Below are positions 36,014 to 43,408 of a stretch of 64,000 nt of DNA, one piece after another (position 1 is the stretch's first letter; every line of letters begins with the position of its first letter). The stretch is taken from assembly GCF_900107675.1 (NCBI RefSeq), contig NZ_FNRI01000001.1, positions 62,001 to 126,000 on the forward strand, given 5' to 3'. This DNA is from Alistipes timonensis JC136. Lineage in GTDB: Bacteria; Bacteroidota; Bacteroidia; Bacteroidales; Rikenellaceae. Made by a program: the position numbers and the translations under genes. Below the pieces are notes generated by a model. That model was given only the letters and a program-made list of their open reading frames with translations, had not been told where the DNA came from and searched no databases.

Positions 36014-36895
36014 TTATTCCTGCTCGTATCCGAATCGGCGCAGCTGGCGCTCGTTGTTGCGCCAGTCGTCGCTGACTTTGACGAAAAGCTGCAGGAAGAC
36101 CTTCTTGCCGAGGAACTGTTCCATGTCCTCCCGGGCCGTCTGGCCAACTCGTTTCAGTTTTTCGCCCTTGTGGCCGATCAGGATTCCCTTCTGCGAGTCG
36201 CGGGCCACGTAGATCGTCGCCGCGATGCGGTCGATGGCCGGTTCTTCCTTGTAGCTGTCGATTTCGATCTCACAGCAGTAGGGGATCTCCTTGTCGTAGA
36301 ATTTGAGGATCTTTTCGCGGATGATCTCCGAAGCGAAGAAACGCAGTGTTTTGTCCGTGAGCGTGTCCTTGGGGTAGAACGCCGGGCCTTCGGGCAGCAG
36401 TTCGAGGATGATTTTGAACACCCCTTCGACGTTGAAATTCTCCTTGGCCGACACCGGGACGATCCGTGCCCCGGGAATCTCGGCCTGCCATTTGTCGACC
36501 AGCGCGTCCAGCGCTTCGGGCGTCGAGAGGTCGATTTTGTTGATGACCACGATCGTCGGGATGCCGCTCTGGTTGATGCGCTCGACGATTTCGGCCGAAC
36601 GGTCGCTCCGTTCGACGGTGTCCGTCACATAGAGGATCACGTCGGCGTCGGTCACGGCTCCGGTCACGAACTTCATCATCGACTCCTGCAACTTGTACGA
36701 GGGCTTCAGTATGCCCGGCGTGTCGGAGTAGACGATCTGGAAATCCTCGCCCGAGACGATGCCCATGATGCGGTGGCGCGTGGTCTGCGCCTTGGAGGTG
36801 ATGATCGAAAGCCGTTCGCCGACCAGTGCGTTCATCAGCGTCGATTTGCCCACATTGGGGTTGCCGATGATATTTACGAAGCCCGATTTATGCAT
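36014..36895 (-). CDS. era: GTPase Era
   Basis: 293 residues. G1 GNPNVGKST (about 11-19), G2 region TTRHRIMGI, G3 DTPG, G4 NKID, G5 SAK, then the C-terminal KH domain with the GILIGHKGEKLKRVG RNA-binding loop. Era binds the 3' end of 16S rRNA and assists 30S maturation at the membrane. A TATCTTTG promoter (minus strand, 36918-36925) lies 23 bases upstream. Confidence 0.97.
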   Translation of the reverse strand: MHKSGFVNIIGNPNVGKSTLMNALVGERLSIITSKAQTTRHRIMGIVSGEDFQIVYSDTPGILKPSYKLQESMMKFVTGAVTDADVILYVTDTVERSDRSAEIVERINQSGIPTIVVINKIDLSTPEALDALVDKWQAEIPGARIVPVSAKENFNVEGVFKIILELLPEGPAFYPKDTLTDKTLRFFASEIIREKILKFYDKEIPYCCEIEIDSYKEEPAIDRIAATIYVARDSQKGILIGHKGEKLKRVGQTAREDMEQFLGKKVFLQLFVKVSDDWRNNERQLRRFGYEQE

Positions 36896-36917
36896 TGGAA
36901 TATGCTGTTTTGAGCAA

Positions 36918-36954
36918 CAAAGATAGGTTTTTTATCGAATTTATCCTATATTTG
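36918..36954. promoter_or_regulatory. Divergent promoters of era and the downstream ncRNA
   Basis: TATCTTTG on the minus strand (36918-36925) for era and TATATTTG on the plus strand (36947-36954), reading into a stretch with no large gene. Confidence 0.65.
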
Positions 36955-36959
36955 CTCAA

Positions 36960-37206
36960 CAATATACCAAAATCGAGCTGCCTATGGAACGATAGAAACT
37001 TTTGATTTTTAATGCCGCCACGGCGGCAACGACATATATAAGCGCATCGGCTTTTCTTCTTGCCTTCGAAACTTGGACACTTTCGGCAATAGTAAGGAAT
37101 TAAAGTTGATGCTCGTGCTGTTTTACGGCGCGGGCATTTCTTTCATCTTACTATTAGGTAGTCCAAGACCTCGAAGGCGGATGAACGATTTTGTCCGCGT
37201 TTTTTA
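36960..37206 (+). ncRNA. Putative rod-like structured RNA (6S-like candidate)
   Basis: A promoter at 36947-36954 and an intrinsic terminator at 37177-37206 define a transcript of about 245 bases without a credible reading frame. From 37062 to 37178 it folds as one long rod: GCCTTCGA/TCGAAGGC, CTTGGAC/GTCCAAG, an asymmetric internal loop, AATAGTAAG/CTTACTATT, a second loop with AAAG/CTTT, and a 12-bp apical stem at 37109-37137. The 5' part has another hairpin (TGCCGCC.GGCGGCA). A long rod with a central bubble recalls 6S RNA, but identity is unproven. Confidence 0.6.
37177..37206 (+). terminator. Terminator of the rod-like RNA
   Basis: GCGGA/TCCGC stem (37177-37181 with 37194-37198), followed by GTTTTTT. 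Confidence 0.75.
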
Positions 37207-37240
37207 TGTTCTTATATGAAGAATAGGTTCAAATAAAAAA

Positions 37241-37444
37241 ATGAAAATGAAAGAAACATTTATTGTCGCTATTCTCGTTGTTACTGTCATTGCCACTATT
37301 GCATTGATTGTAAATGCCACCAATACAATATCTTATACTTTATTCGGACGCATAGACGGCATTGTATCTGTTGTTCCTGTTGTCGGAGTGATGTTTGCCA
37401 TCCTATTGGCCGTTATTCCGGATAAAGAAAATAGAGGGGACTGA
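37241..37444 (+). CDS. Small two-helix membrane protein, unknown
   Basis: 67 residues: Lys-rich N-terminus, helix 1 about residues 7-25 (FIVAILVVTVIATIALIV), a short polar loop with FGRIDG, helix 2 about 42-60, and a charged tail KENRGD. Composition is more AT-rich than neighbours. ATGs at 37241 and 37247 are both possible. A terminator follows at 37464. It may be expressed by read-through from the ncRNA promoter. No family recognised. Confidence 0.5.
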   Translation: MKMKETFIVAILVVTVIATIALIVNATNTISYTLFGRIDGIVSVVPVVGVMFAILLAVIPDKENRGD

Positions 37445-37463
37445 ACGGTTTAAAGAAGACATG

Positions 37464-37497
37464 AAAAAAGGAGTACTTTCGGGGTACTCCTTTTTTG
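37464..37497. terminator. Bidirectional intrinsic terminator upstream of the ffh 3' end
   Basis: AAAAAAGGAGTAC and GTACTCCTTTTTT pair perfectly around a TTTCGG loop. Confidence 0.88.
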
Positions 37498-37517
37498 GGA
37501 TTCGATGTAATTCGGAT

Positions 37518-38849
37518 TTACCGCCTCATCATGCCGCCCGGCATCTTGGGCATCTTCAGGTTGCCGCCGGCGACGGTCTTCATCATCTTGCGCGTGTCCT
37601 CGAACTGCTTCATCAGGCGGTTCACGTCGGCCATCGTCGTGCCCGAACCCTTGGCGATGCGTTCGCGGCGGCGGGCGTTGATGATCTCGGGACGCTCGCG
37701 CTCCGCCGGGGTCATCGACGAAATGATCGCCTCGGTCTGCTTGAACACGTCGTCCGGAATATCCACGTTTTTGAGCATCTTGCCCATGCCCGGAAGCATC
37801 GACGCCAGGTCCTTGAGGTTGCCCATCTTCTTGATCTGCTGAATCTGGGAGATGAAGTCGTTGAAGTTGAACTGATTCTTAACCAGCTTCTTTTTCAGTT
37901 TGCGGGCCTCCTCCTCGTCGAACTGCTCCTGCGCACGCTCCACGAGCGACACGACGTCGCCCATGCCCAGGATACGGTCGGCCATACGTTCGGGATGGAA
38001 TACCTGCAGGGCGTCCATCTTCTCGCCGCTCGAAATGAATTTGAGGGGCTTGTTGACCACCGAACGGATCGAAATGGCGGCACCGCCGCGGGTGTCGCCG
38101 TCGAGTTTCGTGAGGACCACGCCGTCGAAATCCAACCGTTCGTTGAACTCCTTGGCGGTGTTCACGGCGTCCTGACCCGTCATGGCGTCCACGACGAAGA
38201 GGGTTTCGGACGGTTTCACGGCGGCTTTGATGGCGGTGATCTCCTGCATCATCGCCTCGTCCACGGCCAGACGTCCCGCCGTATCGACGATCACCACATT
38301 GCAGTTGTTCTGACGGGCGTATTTGATACCGTTCTCGGCGATCTGCACCGGGTTCTTGTTGCCCTCCTCGGTGTAGACCTCCACACCGATCTGTCCGCCG
38401 AGCACTTTCAGCTGGTCGATGGCCGCGGGACGGTAAACGTCGCCGGCCACCAGCAACACCTGACGGCCCTTCTTGCTTTTGAGCATCGCGGCCAGCTTGC
38501 CCGAGAAGGTGGTCTTACCCGAACCCTGCAGACCCGCGATCAGGATCACGGCCGGCGTGCCTTCCAGTTTGATGTCCGTGGCCGTGCCGCCCATGAGCTC
38601 CGCCAGCTCGTCGCGCACGATCTTGGTCATCATCTGCCCCGGTTTGACGGCTTTGAGCACGTCCTGACCCAACGCTTTCTGCTTCACCTCGTCGGTGAAA
38701 GACTTGGCTACCTTGTAGTTGACGTCGGCGTCGATCAGCGCGCGGCGAATCTCTTTGAGCGTCTCCGCGATGTTGATCTCGGTGATGCGGCCCTCGCCCT
38801 TGAGGATTTTAAACGACCGTTCGAGTTTATCTGTTAAGTTTTCAAACAT
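37518..38849 (-). CDS. ffh: Signal recognition particle GTPase Ffh
   Basis: 443 residues. N domain (MFENLTDKLERSFKILKG), G domain with GLQGSGKTTFSGKLA P-loop (about 108), DTAGR, TKLDGD and the closing GGAAISI, and a Met-rich C-terminal M domain (PGGMMRR end) that binds SRP RNA and signal sequences. The partner RNA is at 8415-8518. Start chosen at MFENL; an in-frame ATG 57 bases earlier lies within the TACCTTTG promoter region and is unlikely. Confidence 0.97.
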   Translation of the reverse strand: MFENLTDKLERSFKILKGEGRITEINIAETLKEIRRALIDADVNYKVAKSFTDEVKQKALGQDVLKAVKPGQMMTKIVRDELAELMGGTATDIKLEGTPAVILIAGLQGSGKTTFSGKLAAMLKSKKGRQVLLVAGDVYRPAAIDQLKVLGGQIGVEVYTEEGNKNPVQIAENGIKYARQNNCNVVIVDTAGRLAVDEAMMQEITAIKAAVKPSETLFVVDAMTGQDAVNTAKEFNERLDFDGVVLTKLDGDTRGGAAISIRSVVNKPLKFISSGEKMDALQVFHPERMADRILGMGDVVSLVERAQEQFDEEEARKLKKKLVKNQFNFNDFISQIQQIKKMGNLKDLASMLPGMGKMLKNVDIPDDVFKQTEAIISSMTPAERERPEIINARRRERIAKGSGTTMADVNRLMKQFEDTRKMMKTVAGGNLKMPKMPGGMMRR

Positions 38850-38874
38850 GGTTGTTATGGCTTGTTTCGGGGAA

Positions 38875-38882
38875 CAAAGGTA
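38875..38882 (-). promoter_or_regulatory. TACCTTTG promoter of ffh
   Basis: Minus-strand TACCTTTG 26 bases ahead of the Ffh ATG. Confidence 0.6.
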
Positions 38883-38922
38883 ATAAAAAACGGGAAAATG
38901 CCGCAAATTTGCGGCGTAACTT

Positions 38923-39501
38923 TCAACGGAGCAGACCGGCTTCGTAATAAATGACGATTTGCTCGATCATTTTGTCCTCGCCGTCCTTGTCGTACTGCGA
39001 TTTGAGGTCCTGGCCGAAGATTTTCGAGATGCCCTGCCAGAATCCCGCCACGAAGCCGCCCCGGAACTCTTTCAGCACCTCGTAGGCGGTGTATTCCGTT
39101 TCGCGGTCGATGAGTTTCAGCAATACCCGGCCCTGGGTGCGGGTCATGCGCTTCAGCACGGGGGTGTATTCGTCTTTTATCTCGTGGTAAATCTGTTTGA
39201 TATACTCCTTCTGGGCCTTCTTGGTCGGCAGACGGGTCAGTTCCGCCTCCATCGTAGCCATCTTGGCGCGGGCGATCTTGGCAATGGGGTAGACCTTCTT
39301 CACGGCGTCCACCAGCCGGCGATAACGCCGCAGGTCCACCGGACGGCTGAAGACATAGACCGGCAGCACGTGGACCAGCGGGATCGAATCGCCCTTTTCA
39401 ACCGCCCATTCCTGATGCCAGAAGCCGTGTCCGCCTTGCGCCTGCGCTTCGGAAAGCGCGGCGAACAGGGCAAGGAACAGCAGGAAGGCCCATTTTTTCA
39501 T
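38923..39501 (-). CDS. DUF4294 exported protein
   Basis: 192 residues. Signal peptide MKKWAFLLFLALFAALSEAQAQ, then the DUF4294 pattern: LPVYVFSRP, RRYRRLVDAVKKVYPIAKIA, LPTKKAQKEYIKQIYHEIKDEYTPVLKRMTRTQGRVLLKLIDRET and a C-terminal FGQDLKSQYDKDGED. Family is restricted mainly to Bacteroidota; function unknown. Start at MKKW, just after the shared divergent promoter. Confidence 0.88.
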   Translation of the reverse strand: MKKWAFLLFLALFAALSEAQAQGGHGFWHQEWAVEKGDSIPLVHVLPVYVFSRPVDLRRYRRLVDAVKKVYPIAKIARAKMATMEAELTRLPTKKAQKEYIKQIYHEIKDEYTPVLKRMTRTQGRVLLKLIDRETEYTAYEVLKEFRGGFVAGFWQGISKIFGQDLKSQYDKDGEDKMIEQIVIYYEAGLLR

Positions 39502-39518
39502 GATCGGCGAATTTTGCT

Positions 39519-39535
39519 TATCTTTGGCAAAGATA
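39519..39535. promoter_or_regulatory. Shared palindromic divergent promoter
   Basis: TATCTTTGGCAAAGATA is a perfect 17-base palindrome in which each half is a full TAnnTTTG box, one facing DUF4294 and one facing the hot-dog thioesterase. The two boxes abut with one base between them. Confidence 0.7.
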
Positions 39536-39572
39536 ATCATATTCCGTAAACGAAATTCAGACGCAGGATATT

Positions 39573-39947
39573 ATGCTTGAGAAAGGACTTTCCGCCCGCA
39601 GCGCCGCGACCGTGGTTCCGGGCAATACGGCCGCCGCGATGGGTTCGGGCGACCTCGATGTTTTCGCCACGCCCGCGATGGTGGCGCTGATGGAGAACGC
39701 CGCGATGACGGCCGTGGCTTCCGAACTGCCCGAAGGTTCGACCACCGTCGGCGCCGAGATGAACGTCACGCACATCAAACCCTCGGGACTCGGGGCGGAG
39801 ATCACCGCCACGGCCGTGCTGACCGAGGTCGAGGGCCGTAAGCTGACCTTCAACGTCGGTGCCCGCGACGCCGGGGGGATGATCGGCGAGGGTGTCCACA
39901 TCCGTTACGTCGTGGACCGCGCGAAGTTCATGGCCAAACTCGGCTGA
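39573..39947 (+). CDS. Hot-dog thioesterase (fluoroacetyl-CoA thioesterase FlK-like)
   Basis: 124 residues, single hot-dog fold. FATPAMVALMENAAMTAV carries the Thr/Glu pair and EMNVTHIKPS the His of the FlK-type active site; GEGVHIRYVVDRAKFMAKL closes the fold. FlK-like proteins cleave acyl-CoAs; the actual substrate here is unknown. Two bases before the VanW gene, so the two form an operon. Confidence 0.85.
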   Translation: MLEKGLSARSAATVVPGNTAAAMGSGDLDVFATPAMVALMENAAMTAVASELPEGSTTVGAEMNVTHIKPSGLGAEITATAVLTEVEGRKLTFNVGARDAGGMIGEGVHIRYVVDRAKFMAKLG

Positions 39948-39949
39948 CC

Positions 39950-40777
39950 GTGGAACAGTCCGCGCCCCGACCGCTGAAACGTTCGCGGCTGCGCCTCTGG
40001 TGCGGCCGTCTTTGGTACACGTTCCTGCGCTATGGAATGTGGTACTTCGGCGGACTGCGCTTCGCCCGGAAAGCCTCGGCTCCGGGGTGTCCCCACCTGC
40101 ATTTTCGCCACCGCACGCCGCTCCTGCGCAAGCTGAAAGACGTGGACATGCAATACCAGTACAACAAGATCACCAACCTCCGCCTGGCCGCCGCACACCT
40201 CGACGGCGTGGTCCTGCGCCCCGGCGAAACGTTCAGCTATTGGCGGCTGATTGGGCATCCGACACGCCGCAAGGGGTATCTCGACGGGATCGTTCTTTTC
40301 TGCGGGACTTTCCGTCCGGGAGTCGGAGGCGGGTTGTGCCAGTTGTCGAACCTGATCTTCTGGATGACGCTCCACACGCCCCTGACCGTCGTGGAACGCT
40401 ACCGCCACTCCTATGACGTATTTCCCGACAGCGGCCGCACGCAGCCTTTCGGCAGCGGAGCCACGTGTGTCTATCCCTACCGCGACCTGATGATCCGCAA
40501 CGACACGCAGACCACTTTCCGGCTCCACGTCACCGTGGGTGAGGAGTTCCTCGAAGGGGAGTGGCGGGCCGACCGGCGTCCGGAGTTCGCCTACCGCGTC
40601 GTCGAGCGCGACCACTGCATGAAGAGCGAATGGTGGGGCGGTTACAGCCGCCATAACAAACTTTTCCGCGAAGTCTACGATACCGAGGGACGTTGTGTCG
40701 ACGTACAGTATATTACCAGCAACGACGCGCTGATGATGTACTCGCCGTTCCTCTCCGAAACGACCGGAAAGCCGTAA
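39950..40777 (+). CDS. VanW-family protein
   Basis: 275 residues with the VanW core: RPGETFSYWRLIGHPTRRKGYLDGI, the Gly-rich GVGGGLCQLSNLIFW and YRHSYDVFPDSGRTQPFGSGATCVYP. There is an Arg-rich N-terminus but no evident signal peptide. VanW is found in some glycopeptide-resistance clusters; its biochemical role is unknown and nothing here suggests resistance genes. A GTG start at 39950 overlaps the preceding stop region (TGACCGTG). Confidence 0.85.
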   Translation: MEQSAPRPLKRSRLRLWCGRLWYTFLRYGMWYFGGLRFARKASAPGCPHLHFRHRTPLLRKLKDVDMQYQYNKITNLRLAAAHLDGVVLRPGETFSYWRLIGHPTRRKGYLDGIVLFCGTFRPGVGGGLCQLSNLIFWMTLHTPLTVVERYRHSYDVFPDSGRTQPFGSGATCVYPYRDLMIRNDTQTTFRLHVTVGEEFLEGEWRADRRPEFAYRVVERDHCMKSEWWGGYSRHNKLFREVYDTEGRCVDVQYITSNDALMMYSPFLSETTGKP

Positions 40778-40815
40778 CACAAAGAAGCGGGGCTGCAGCC
40801 CCGCTTCTTTGTGTT
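40776..40815. terminator. Perfect 40-base palindrome terminator carrying both stop codons
   Basis: Two 20-base arms with no spacer (centre 40795/40796). The left end holds the stop of the VanW gene and the right end the stop of the NhaD gene, so one inverted repeat terminates both converging genes. Confidence 0.88.
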
Positions 40816-42160
40816 AAAGCCCGACGATCAGGTGTTCGAGCCAGATCACCGCGATTCCCGCCAGATAACCCGCCAGGGCCAGCAGCGAGATGCGTTTCAG
40901 ATACCACCCGAAGTTGATCTTTTCGAGCCCCATCGCCACGACGCCCGCCGCCGAGCCGATAATCAGCAGGCTTCCGCCCACGCCGGCGCAGTAGGTCAGC
41001 AGGTGCCAGAACAAGCCGTCCTGCACGAAATTCTGCGCAAAGGCCGGATCGGCGCTCGCAGCCACCGCAGCGGCGTCGGCTACGGGGTACATGCCCATGC
41101 AGGCGGCTACCAGCGGTACGTTGTCCACCACCGACGAGAGCAGGCCGATGGCCCCTGCGATGGTGAATACCTCGTGTACGGTCTTGTCCAGCCAGTCGGC
41201 CATGTCGGTCAGCACGCCTCCGGTTTGCAGGGCTCCTACGGCCATCAGGATACCGAGGAAGAAGAGGATCGTCGGCATGTCGATGTGTTTCAGCACTTTC
41301 GATACGCGCGGCTGGATCGACTCCTCCATGTTGCGGATGCTGCGTTTGCGGTCGTAGATGATTTCGGTCAGTATCCACATGAATCCCAGCGAGACCATCA
41401 TGCCCATATAGGGCGGCAGTCCGGTGAGGCTTTTGAAAACCGGCACGAACAGCAGGCTCAGTACGCCCACGATGAGGATGAACTTGCGCAGGCGCGGCCC
41501 GATACACTCGGGACATCCCGTTGCGAGGGCCCTGGCGCTGACCTGTGCCGCGGGTCTGTCGGCGACATAGCGGCTGGCGATGGCCGTGGGGATGATTATC
41601 GACACCAGACACGGCAGGAAGAGGTTGACGACGAGGTTTGCGGCCGTGACGTTGCCGCGCATCCACAGCATGATGGTCGTCACGTCGCCGATGGGCGACC
41701 AGGCGCCGCCGCTGTTGGCGGCGATGACGATCACGCTGGCGAATATCCACCGCTCCTTTTTGTTGGCGATAAGCCGCCGCAGCAGCATGACCATGATGAT
41801 CGTGGTGGTCATATTATCCAGCGCCGCCGACATGAAGAAGGTGATTACGGAGAGCAGCCACATCAGCTTGCGCTTGTTGCGCGTGGTGATGTGGTCGGTG
41901 ATGACGCCGAATCCTCCGTAACTGTCGATCAGGTCCACGATGGTCATGGCGCCGATCAGGAAGACCAGTATCTCGCAGGTGTCGCCTAACTGATCGACCA
42001 GTTCGTGCTGGATTTTGGGGTCGTTGCCCAGGAGGCTGAAGACGGTCCAGATGGCTCCGGCCATGAGCAGCGCGACGGCCGATTTGTCGATTTTCGTTTT
42101 GTGCTCGAGCGCGATGAACAGGTAGCCCACCACGAAAAGCAGAATCATTGTCGTTATCAT
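40814..42160 (-). CDS. nhaD: NhaD-type sodium/proton antiporter
   Basis: 448 residues with about eleven to twelve membrane helices. IT-superfamily/NhaD features are the N-terminal ALEHKTKIDKSAVALLMAGAIWT, the first half-site LDNMTTTIIMVMLLRRL and AANSGGAWSPIGDVTTIMLW, and in the second repeat GLLSSVVDNVPLVAACMGMY and YCAGVGGSLLIIGSAAG. It exchanges Na+ for H+ across the inner membrane. TAACTTTG promoter at 42192-42199. Confidence 0.9.
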   Translation of the reverse strand: MITTMILLFVVGYLFIALEHKTKIDKSAVALLMAGAIWTVFSLLGNDPKIQHELVDQLGDTCEILVFLIGAMTIVDLIDSYGGFGVITDHITTRNKRKLMWLLSVITFFMSAALDNMTTTIIMVMLLRRLIANKKERWIFASVIVIAANSGGAWSPIGDVTTIMLWMRGNVTAANLVVNLFLPCLVSIIIPTAIASRYVADRPAAQVSARALATGCPECIGPRLRKFILIVGVLSLLFVPVFKSLTGLPPYMGMMVSLGFMWILTEIIYDRKRSIRNMEESIQPRVSKVLKHIDMPTILFFLGILMAVGALQTGGVLTDMADWLDKTVHEVFTIAGAIGLLSSVVDNVPLVAACMGMYPVADAAAVAASADPAFAQNFVQDGLFWHLLTYCAGVGGSLLIIGSAAGVVAMGLEKINFGWYLKRISLLALAGYLAGIAVIWLEHLIVGL

Positions 42161-42191
42161 TCTGTGCGCATCATTAAAAGTACGATGGTTG

Positions 42192-42199
42192 CAAAGTTA
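42192..42199 (-). promoter_or_regulatory. TAACTTTG promoter of nhaD
   Basis: Minus-strand TAACTTTG about 32 bases before the NhaD ATG. Confidence 0.6.
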
Positions 42200-42251
42200 A
42201 TCAATTGCCCGGTGTTCCGGTTGTCTAATTGGGCATTTTTTGAGGTCCGGA

Positions 42252-42282
42252 TTGGATTTTGGGATTTTTTTATATATCTTTG
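42252..42282 (+). promoter_or_regulatory. Promoter of tRNA-Gln
   Basis: TTGG at 42252-42255, 19 bases, then TATCTTTG at 42275-42282; the tRNA starts 23 bases later. Confidence 0.7.
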
Positions 42283-42304
42283 CCGTCGCTTTCGAGCGAA
42301 TGTT

Positions 42305-42375
42305 TGAGCTGTGGTGTAATGGTAACACAGCAGATTTTGGTTCTGTCGTTCTGGGTTCGAGTCCCGGCAGCTCAA
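42305..42375 (+). tRNA. tRNA-Gln (anticodon TTG)
   Basis: Cloverleaf with acceptor arms TGAGCTG/CAGCTCA, D-loop GGTGTAATGGTAACAC, anticodon stem GCAGA/TCTGT around loop TTTTGGT (anticodon TTG), and T-arm with GGGTTCGAGTCCC. CCA is not encoded. A promoter precedes it and a terminator palindrome overlaps its last bases. Confidence 0.96.
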
Positions 42376-42411
42376 CGCAAAAGGATGGTCAATGACCATC
42401 CTTTTGCGTTG
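42373..42411 (+). terminator. Long perfect palindrome after tRNA-Gln
   Basis: 19-base arms around a single central A. It includes the last three bases of the tRNA and TTTTG on the far arm, and probably ends the tRNA transcript and the converging GlsB gene. Confidence 0.75.
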
Positions 42412-42422
42412 AACCGGCTGTG

Positions 42423-42674
42423 TCAGCGTATCTTGCGATGCGAGACGAGCGCCGCGATCCACAGCAGTACGACCGAGCCGATGACGGCCGTGGCCAGGCT
42501 GCCCAGCGTGCCCACGGGCACCCATCCGAAAAACGAGAATATCCAGCCTCCCAGCACGCCGCCGATAAGTCCGACGATCAGGTTGACGAAGAGTCCCGAA
42601 CTGCCTCCCTTGACGATCAGGTTGGCGATCCATCCGGCCGCCAGGCCGAGGAGCAGATACCATAGAAAATACAT
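42423..42674 (-). CDS. GlsB/YeaQ/YmgE-family small membrane protein
   Basis: 83 residues with three hydrophobic helices and the family Gly pattern: LLLGLAAGWIANLIVKG, LFVNLIVGLIGGVLGGWIFSFFGW and a third helix. Members are stress-associated inner-membrane proteins of unclear mechanism. The ATG directly abuts a strong hairpin (42675-42700), with no spacer for a conventional ribosome-binding site. Confidence 0.85.
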   Translation of the reverse strand: MYFLWYLLLGLAAGWIANLIVKGGSSGLFVNLIVGLIGGVLGGWIFSFFGWVPVGTLGSLATAVIGSVVLLWIAALVSHRKIR

Positions 42675-42700
42675 AGTCGTGCGTTTTAGAACGCACGACT
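42675..42700 (-). promoter_or_regulatory. 11-bp hairpin abutting the GlsB start codon
   Basis: Perfect arms 42675-42685 and 42690-42700 around a four-base loop, ending one base before the ATG. It could terminate upstream read-through or regulate initiation; which one cannot be told. Confidence 0.55.
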
Positions 42701-42726
42701 TGTTGCAAAATCCGTTCCCGAACCGC

Positions 42727-42975
42727 TTACAGCGCCTTTTTCAGCGCTTTTGCCAACTGATCGGGACACGAGGTGCCCCGGCCCCGGCAGTCGATGCCTT
42801 CGAGCCGCGCCACGGCCTCCGCGGCCTTCATTCCCCGCACGAGCGCCGCAACGCCCTGCTGGTTGCCGTGGCAGCCGCCCGTGAATGCGACGCTGCGGAC
42901 GATGCCGTCCTCCACTTCGATCTCGATCTGCCGCGAGCAGGTTCCCTCGCAGGCGTGGGTTATTTTCCGTATCAT
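42727..42975 (-). CDS. TSCPD-domain protein (TIGR03905-like)
   Basis: 82 residues. Cysteines in HACEGTCSRQIEIEVEDG, FTGGCHGN and the final TSCPDQLAKAL form the TSCPD pattern, named for its terminal motif and related to the C-terminal domain of B12-dependent ribonucleotide reductases. Probably binds a metal. It lies between yajC and the GlsB gene on the same strand. Confidence 0.88.
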   Translation of the reverse strand: MIRKITHACEGTCSRQIEIEVEDGIVRSVAFTGGCHGNQQGVAALVRGMKAAEAVARLEGIDCRGRGTSCPDQLAKALKKAL

Positions 42976-43002
42976 AAGCTATCGTGTGACGAAAGAAACA
43001 AA

Positions 43003-43029
43003 AAGAGCCGCAAATGATTGCAGCTCTTT
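43003..43029 (-). terminator. Terminator of yajC
   Basis: On the minus strand GAGCTGCAA and TTGCGGCTC pair with one mismatch, followed by TTTTTG. Confidence 0.7.
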
Positions 43030-43047
43030 GTGATATGTCGGTTGCCT

Positions 43048-43368
43048 CTACTGACGCTGGAGGTCCGAGTTGTCGGCTACGACCATGTTCTTGTCGATGC
43101 GCAGCGTGACGTTGCCGTCGACCTCGATCAGCAGGGTGGTCTCCTTGATCTCCTTCACTACGCCGTAGATACCTCCGGCGGTGATGATCTTGTCACCCTT
43201 TTTCAGGCTGTTGCGGAACTCCTGCATCTGCTTGCGGCGCTTGGACTCGGGACGCCACATGAAGAGCCAGAGAACCAGTACCATGAGGCCGATCATAATG
43301 ATGAAACTGTACTGCTGCATGAAACCCGGCTGGGGTTCTATGGGTGCTGCCTGAAGAAAATTAATCAT
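43048..43368 (-). CDS. yajC: Preprotein translocase subunit YajC
   Basis: 106 residues: a short N-terminus, one membrane helix (about 18-38, SFIIMIGLMVLVLWLFMW), then the family signature RPESKRRKQMQEFRNSLKKGDKIITAGGIYGVVKEI. YajC associates with SecDF in the inner membrane. The start is MINFLQ, after a TATCTTTG promoter (43409-43416) that is the downstream edge of a 90-bp repeat. Confidence 0.95.
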   Translation of the reverse strand: MINFLQAAPIEPQPGFMQQYSFIIMIGLMVLVLWLFMWRPESKRRKQMQEFRNSLKKGDKIITAGGIYGVVKEIKETTLLIEVDGNVTLRIDKNMVVADNSDLQRQ

Positions 43369-43408
43369 ACTGTTATTCTGTTTTAAGTGTTTATTTCTGT
43401 GAACGAAG

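Noticed and set aside
36960..37206. tmRNA or RNase P RNA
   Set aside because: No tRNA-like ends, CCA or tag frame for tmRNA, and none of the conserved RNase P core blocks.
39950..40777. Glycopeptide-resistance cluster because of the VanW-like gene
   Set aside because: No vanHAX, vanRS or ligase genes nearby; stand-alone VanW genes are common.
41000..41990. Long open frames opposite nhaD, uvrA and other GC-rich genes (some over 900 codons)
   Set aside because: They are antisense shadows in GC-rich coding DNA; the opposite strands show clear conserved families and these frames show none.
42376..42412. tRNA-associated integration site
   Set aside because: The palindrome after tRNA-Gln looks like a terminator; no second copy of the tRNA 3' end and no integrase are found in the window.
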